From the NCBI GenBank assembly GCA_001579985.1, contig LRSR01009947.1, positions 1 through 31,535 on the forward strand: 31,535 nucleotides of DNA, given 5' to 3'. This DNA comes from Hypsibius dujardini (lineage: Eukaryota; Tardigrada; Eutardigrada; Parachela; Hypsibiidae). The first letter of the stretch is position 1. Each line of letters begins with the position of its first letter. Of the stretch, positions 28,439 through 31,535 are shown piece after piece. The position numbers were made by a program, and so were the translations under genes. The notes beneath the pieces are model-generated. The model was not told the DNA's origin and did no database searches. It saw only the letters and a program-made list of their open reading frames with translations.

Positions 28439-30325
28439 ATGTACACCAAAATTCCGTTTGTTGTTGTCATTGCGCTGGCTGGTAAGTGGCAAAGTCGCCG
28501 GTCCTTTGTATATTCCATGAACAAAGTTTTATTTATAGATAAATCGCATGTATACAATTTATTTATTCATACATATTAAATTATATTAGCACCGACAAAG
28601 GTTTTATCTTCTTCGTTTGATTCATATATACGTATAAAAATAATAAGTATTCATATAATTATGTATATATAATATAATAATTATAATTATGCATATATAA
28701 TTAAATTATATCAGCTTCTACCATACGTATGATTCATATTTTTTGTTTGATAATAACAAGGGTTTTCCGTGCGTGCTGACGAGTTCTACCTGGGTTCCAT
28801 TGCCGGGGCCGTCAAGGATGCCGTTTCGAGCTCTTCCCTCGGTAACGTGGAGGTTCGCGTTCCCCTCTGGCCGTCCTCGCAACAGAGTAAGTCCATTAGC
28901 GCAGCGAAGATGTTCCTCGGCGCCGGTCGGATGAAGACCCTCGATGACTGGGTCTACACCTACACCACGACGGACAACCGAGGGTCGTATTCGATTAGTA
29001 TGCCGCTGACCGAGGCCAGCGCCAACTACAGCGTCGAATTCAGCGCGCCCAACTATAATCCCACGGCCATCTCCAACGTCGGAGTGCGCGCAAACGAAGA
29101 GACCATCGTGGAGGAGCTCAACTACATCGACCGGAGTGTCACCGGACCCGGGATCGTCAGCGGCGTGGTGAGGAACGCCCTGACCGGTAATCCGGAGGGT
29201 GGAGTCTTGTGTCAGCTACGGAAGGGTTCCGGAATTCCGGTCGGGCAGGTCGTCCGGGAAGTCATCTCGGCATGGGATGGTACGTAAACAGCTTACAGCA
29301 TAGTACCGTTTCAATTTCTGGCGCCATAAATTAAATCTCATAATTTTATTTCATGTTTGCTCATTCGTTCCTTAATAAAATGAGACTTCCAAAATGAGTT
29401 TTTTTATAATTTGAGACAATTTATTTTTTTATTAAATATTTCATTTTATACGTATTATTTTATTTGGGAAAAGGAGGTGACAAAAGGGGGTGTATAGGGG
29501 AGACTATAATGTTACCCATCAATCAATGTGGTGATTTAATTTATGCTTAATTTAAATGCCGAACATTAAAAATAAATCGTATGTAATTAAATTTAAATGT
29601 ACAGTCTTGATTAAACAACACTATTGTAATAACTGCGAAACACTTCAAATTGACTAATTGTTTCAATACCAAACATTAGGGCGAAAGTAGAAGCCTCGAC
29701 CTGTCTAAACGAAATTATAGGAATAATTTTGTATTGCTTAGGCACATGGAGCGCCTCGCTGGATACCGGTAACTACGCGGCCGAGTGCAGCAAGTTCGGT
29801 TTCGCTACCATCACCCGCAGTGGCGTCCTGGCTATCGGTCGTCAGACCACCATCAACCAACACATCCTCATCACGCCCCTCCCGAAGGTGGGTGAGACCC
29901 GCATCATCCTCCGTTGGGGCGCGAACCCACGCGATCTGGACTCGCATTTGAGCGGGCCTATCCCGGGAGCGGGACGATTTCACGTGTTTTACAGTAACCG
30001 TGGCACTAACACATCCTCCCCTTACGCCATGCTGGATTGGGACGTGACGTCCGGCTACGGGCCGGAGACGGTGACCATTGCCAGGCAAGCTGCCGGCCGT
30101 TACCGCTACTCCGTGCAGGACTACACATATCGCGGCCAACAGCACAGCGAGTCGCTCTCCAATTCCGAAGCCACGGTCACGCTGATTCACGAGGGCATTA
30201 CACGCACCTTCCAGGTGCCGCAACGGCGGGTCGCCACCTTGTGGACGGTGTTCGAGCTCAACGGTCGTGAGATCATCCCCATCAACAGCATGATCAACTA
30301 CCATGACTCCTCAACCGTCCCTTAG
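28439..30325 (+). CDS. Secreted protein with carboxypeptidase-regulatory-like and YfaP-like (DUF2135-type) regions
   Basis: Three exons: 28439-28481, 28761-29279 and 29742-30325. They total 1146 nt (381 aa plus TAG), in frame. Exons 1 and 2 together encode a signal peptide (KIPFVVVIALAGG, then SVRA before DEFYLG). The middle has VSGVVRNALTGNPEGGVLC...WDGTWSASLDTGNYAAECSKFGF, the pattern of a carboxypeptidase regulatory-like beta sandwich. From about residue 250 comes RIILRWGANPRDLDSHLSGP, then FHVFYSN, DVTSGYGPETVTI and GRYRYSVQDYTYRG. This resembles bacterial YfaP-type secreted proteins (LxWGxxPxDLDxH; DDTSGYGPE). Its biochemical role is unknown. Coding exons are much more G/C-rich than the introns and flanks. 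Two introns show it is a resident nuclear gene, not contamination. Confidence 0.85.
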
Positions 30326-30769
30326 CTGCCGTTGTCTGTCTGTCTCGGCACTCACAAATCTTCATTCATTAACCTGCGAGTGGACATGCTAAAATATTTA
30401 CCGAAAATTTTTTTTACATTCTGCCGGACGTTTACGGTCACCTTCCAATGATTATTTTTTGAGTAACAAAATAGCTTGAGTTTAGTTTTCTTATCTTCTC
30501 GAGCAAGAGAGGAATCATCCGTCTCTCCATAAATCTTTCCATCTTAGGAGCTTCCTGTCCGTCTGTCCTATACCAGTTTGTGCGAACACTCCGCTTTCCC
30601 CACATACTGTACACCATATCTCCCCGTATTTCCCTCGATATTCCGTTGTCTTCTAAGCTGACAGTGTCTCTGTTAGTTCTCCGTCTCTTGCCGTTTTTCC
30701 ACCTACGTGGAGCCCTTTGCCCTGTGGAGCCTTCCGCGTAGCCTTTCATCTTTAATCACATCATCCCAT
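30326..30769. other. 3' flank of the YfaP-like gene
   Basis: Probably 3' UTR then spacer. No gene is supported here. The minus-strand 103-codon frame at 30438-30749 is not recognisable. Confidence 0.5.
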
Positions 30770-31175
30770 TTTTCTGCTAACCCTCTCATTTACCTGCGAA
30801 CCCTCCCCCTGCCATCATATACTATCCGTCTCTCTCTCTCTTTTTTCTATGTAAACCCGTCCGTTCCGCCATGCGCCCTTCTGTCTTTCCGTCATCAATC
30901 CGTCCTTCAGTTAACCATCCGTTACTCTGTGAGCCCTCGCATCTCACCATTTGTTATTCATCTTTCCGTCCTCTGTCCATCACTGATCCTTCCGTTTCGC
31001 TACGCAAACCTTCACCTCCTTCTATTTTACCTCTCCACAATCTCCCTGTCTCTCCGTCCTCCTTCTGGCTATTTGCGAACCCATCCGTCTCGCCATCTGT
31101 CCTTCCGTTCATCAGGTTCCCTTCCGCACTGTTGAAACCCTACCTGCCCCTCTCGCTATCTGGCGAACTTCTGTC
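30770..31175. repeat. Degenerate pyrimidine-rich tandem repeat
   Basis: A strongly C/T-biased stretch in which a motif like GCGAACCC..CCGTCTCGCCAT..GTCCTTCCGT recurs about every 60-85 bp (near 30776, 30796, 30853, 30940, 31004, 31076, 31133 and 31162). Units are heavily diverged. Open plus-strand frames of 140-170 codons here come from the biased composition. Confidence 0.65.
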
Positions 31176-31535
31176 TGTCAGCTTTTTCAAAAAAGGTTGT
31201 TCGCATGATTTATTTGTCGCCGCAAGCCGGAGAACTCAGATTTGGATACAGGGAGTGTGGATCTGTGCACTTTCATTTGCAGTAAAAAAGACCAGTACAA
31301 CGAAGTGTCTGGGTCGTTTAACGACAAGAGCATGCATGTCATATAGACAACTGGAGACATGTGGAGCCATTGAAATGCACTAGAAAAATTGCTTTCAGTA
31401 GGTTAGCGACTTATTGCCAACACGACTCGAATGGCCACTTGTGACTTTGGTCAATTTAGGTAGCGACAACTACACATGTATTGCAATTGTTGAGCCTTGT
31501 TTTACGATAAGATGTTTCAGTTGTCCTTCCGCCGG
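31176..31535. other. Right edge of the window, no supported feature
   Basis: Mixed-composition sequence after the pyrimidine-rich repeat. I find no exon, RNA gene or repeat I can support. Confidence 0.5.

Noticed and set aside
29738-30304. 188-codon minus-strand open frame
   Set aside because: Antisense shadow of the G/C-rich last exon of the YfaP-like gene. The plus-strand frame has recognisable motifs and good splice phase.
30707-31383. 142- and 170-codon plus-strand frames rich in Pro/Ser/Leu
   Set aside because: They arise from the pyrimidine-rich tandem repeat; no start context or motif supports them.

Overview
This is nuclear DNA of an animal, most likely an invertebrate. All protein genes are split by short GT-AG introns (about 55 to 2050 bp). 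They include animal-type families: a natriuretic-peptide-receptor-like guanylate cyclase, a heavy-chain-linked SLC7 amino acid transporter, and a mitochondrial ABCB10-like transporter. The introns and spacers are full of CTGT/CAGA tetranucleotide repeats and small non-autonomous transposons. I cannot name the species from the sequence. All exon models below were built by hand; the five complete ones stay in frame from ATG to stop across every junction.

Layout. 70-3338 (-): 5' eight exons of a receptor guanylate cyclase, running off the left edge. 4152-7732 (-): complete 12-exon ABCB10-like half transporter, 678 aa. 9214-12048 (+): 403-aa membrane/coiled-coil protein of unknown function. 12545-12634 (+): tRNA-Val(AAC) with a 17-nt insertion in the D-loop, followed by an oligo-T terminator. 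12890-13364 (+): decayed trypsin-like protease fragment. 13366-15300: GC-rich folded element, degenerate repeats and possible retroelement debris. 15628-17550 (+): 417-aa protein with one CCCH zinc finger. 18951-25520 (+): complete 15-exon SLC7 light chain, 508 aa. 25845-27716: repeat-rich spacer with a TA-flanked MITE, a tRNA-derived SINE-like piece and a large foldback element. 28439-30325 (+): secreted 381-aa protein resembling the bacterial YfaP/DUF2135 type. 30770-31175: degenerate pyrimidine-rich tandem repeat.

The genes do not form an operon or an obvious pathway; they look like unrelated neighbours. The main shared theme is repeat biology. At least six inverted-repeat elements are present, and four of them occupy most of the intron they sit in. 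Two of these, at 9514-10172 and 23517-24173, are diverged copies of one 657-659 bp hairpin element in two different genes. The most unusual single locus is the tRNA-Val gene: its A box, B box, all stems and its terminator look intact, but its D-loop is interrupted.
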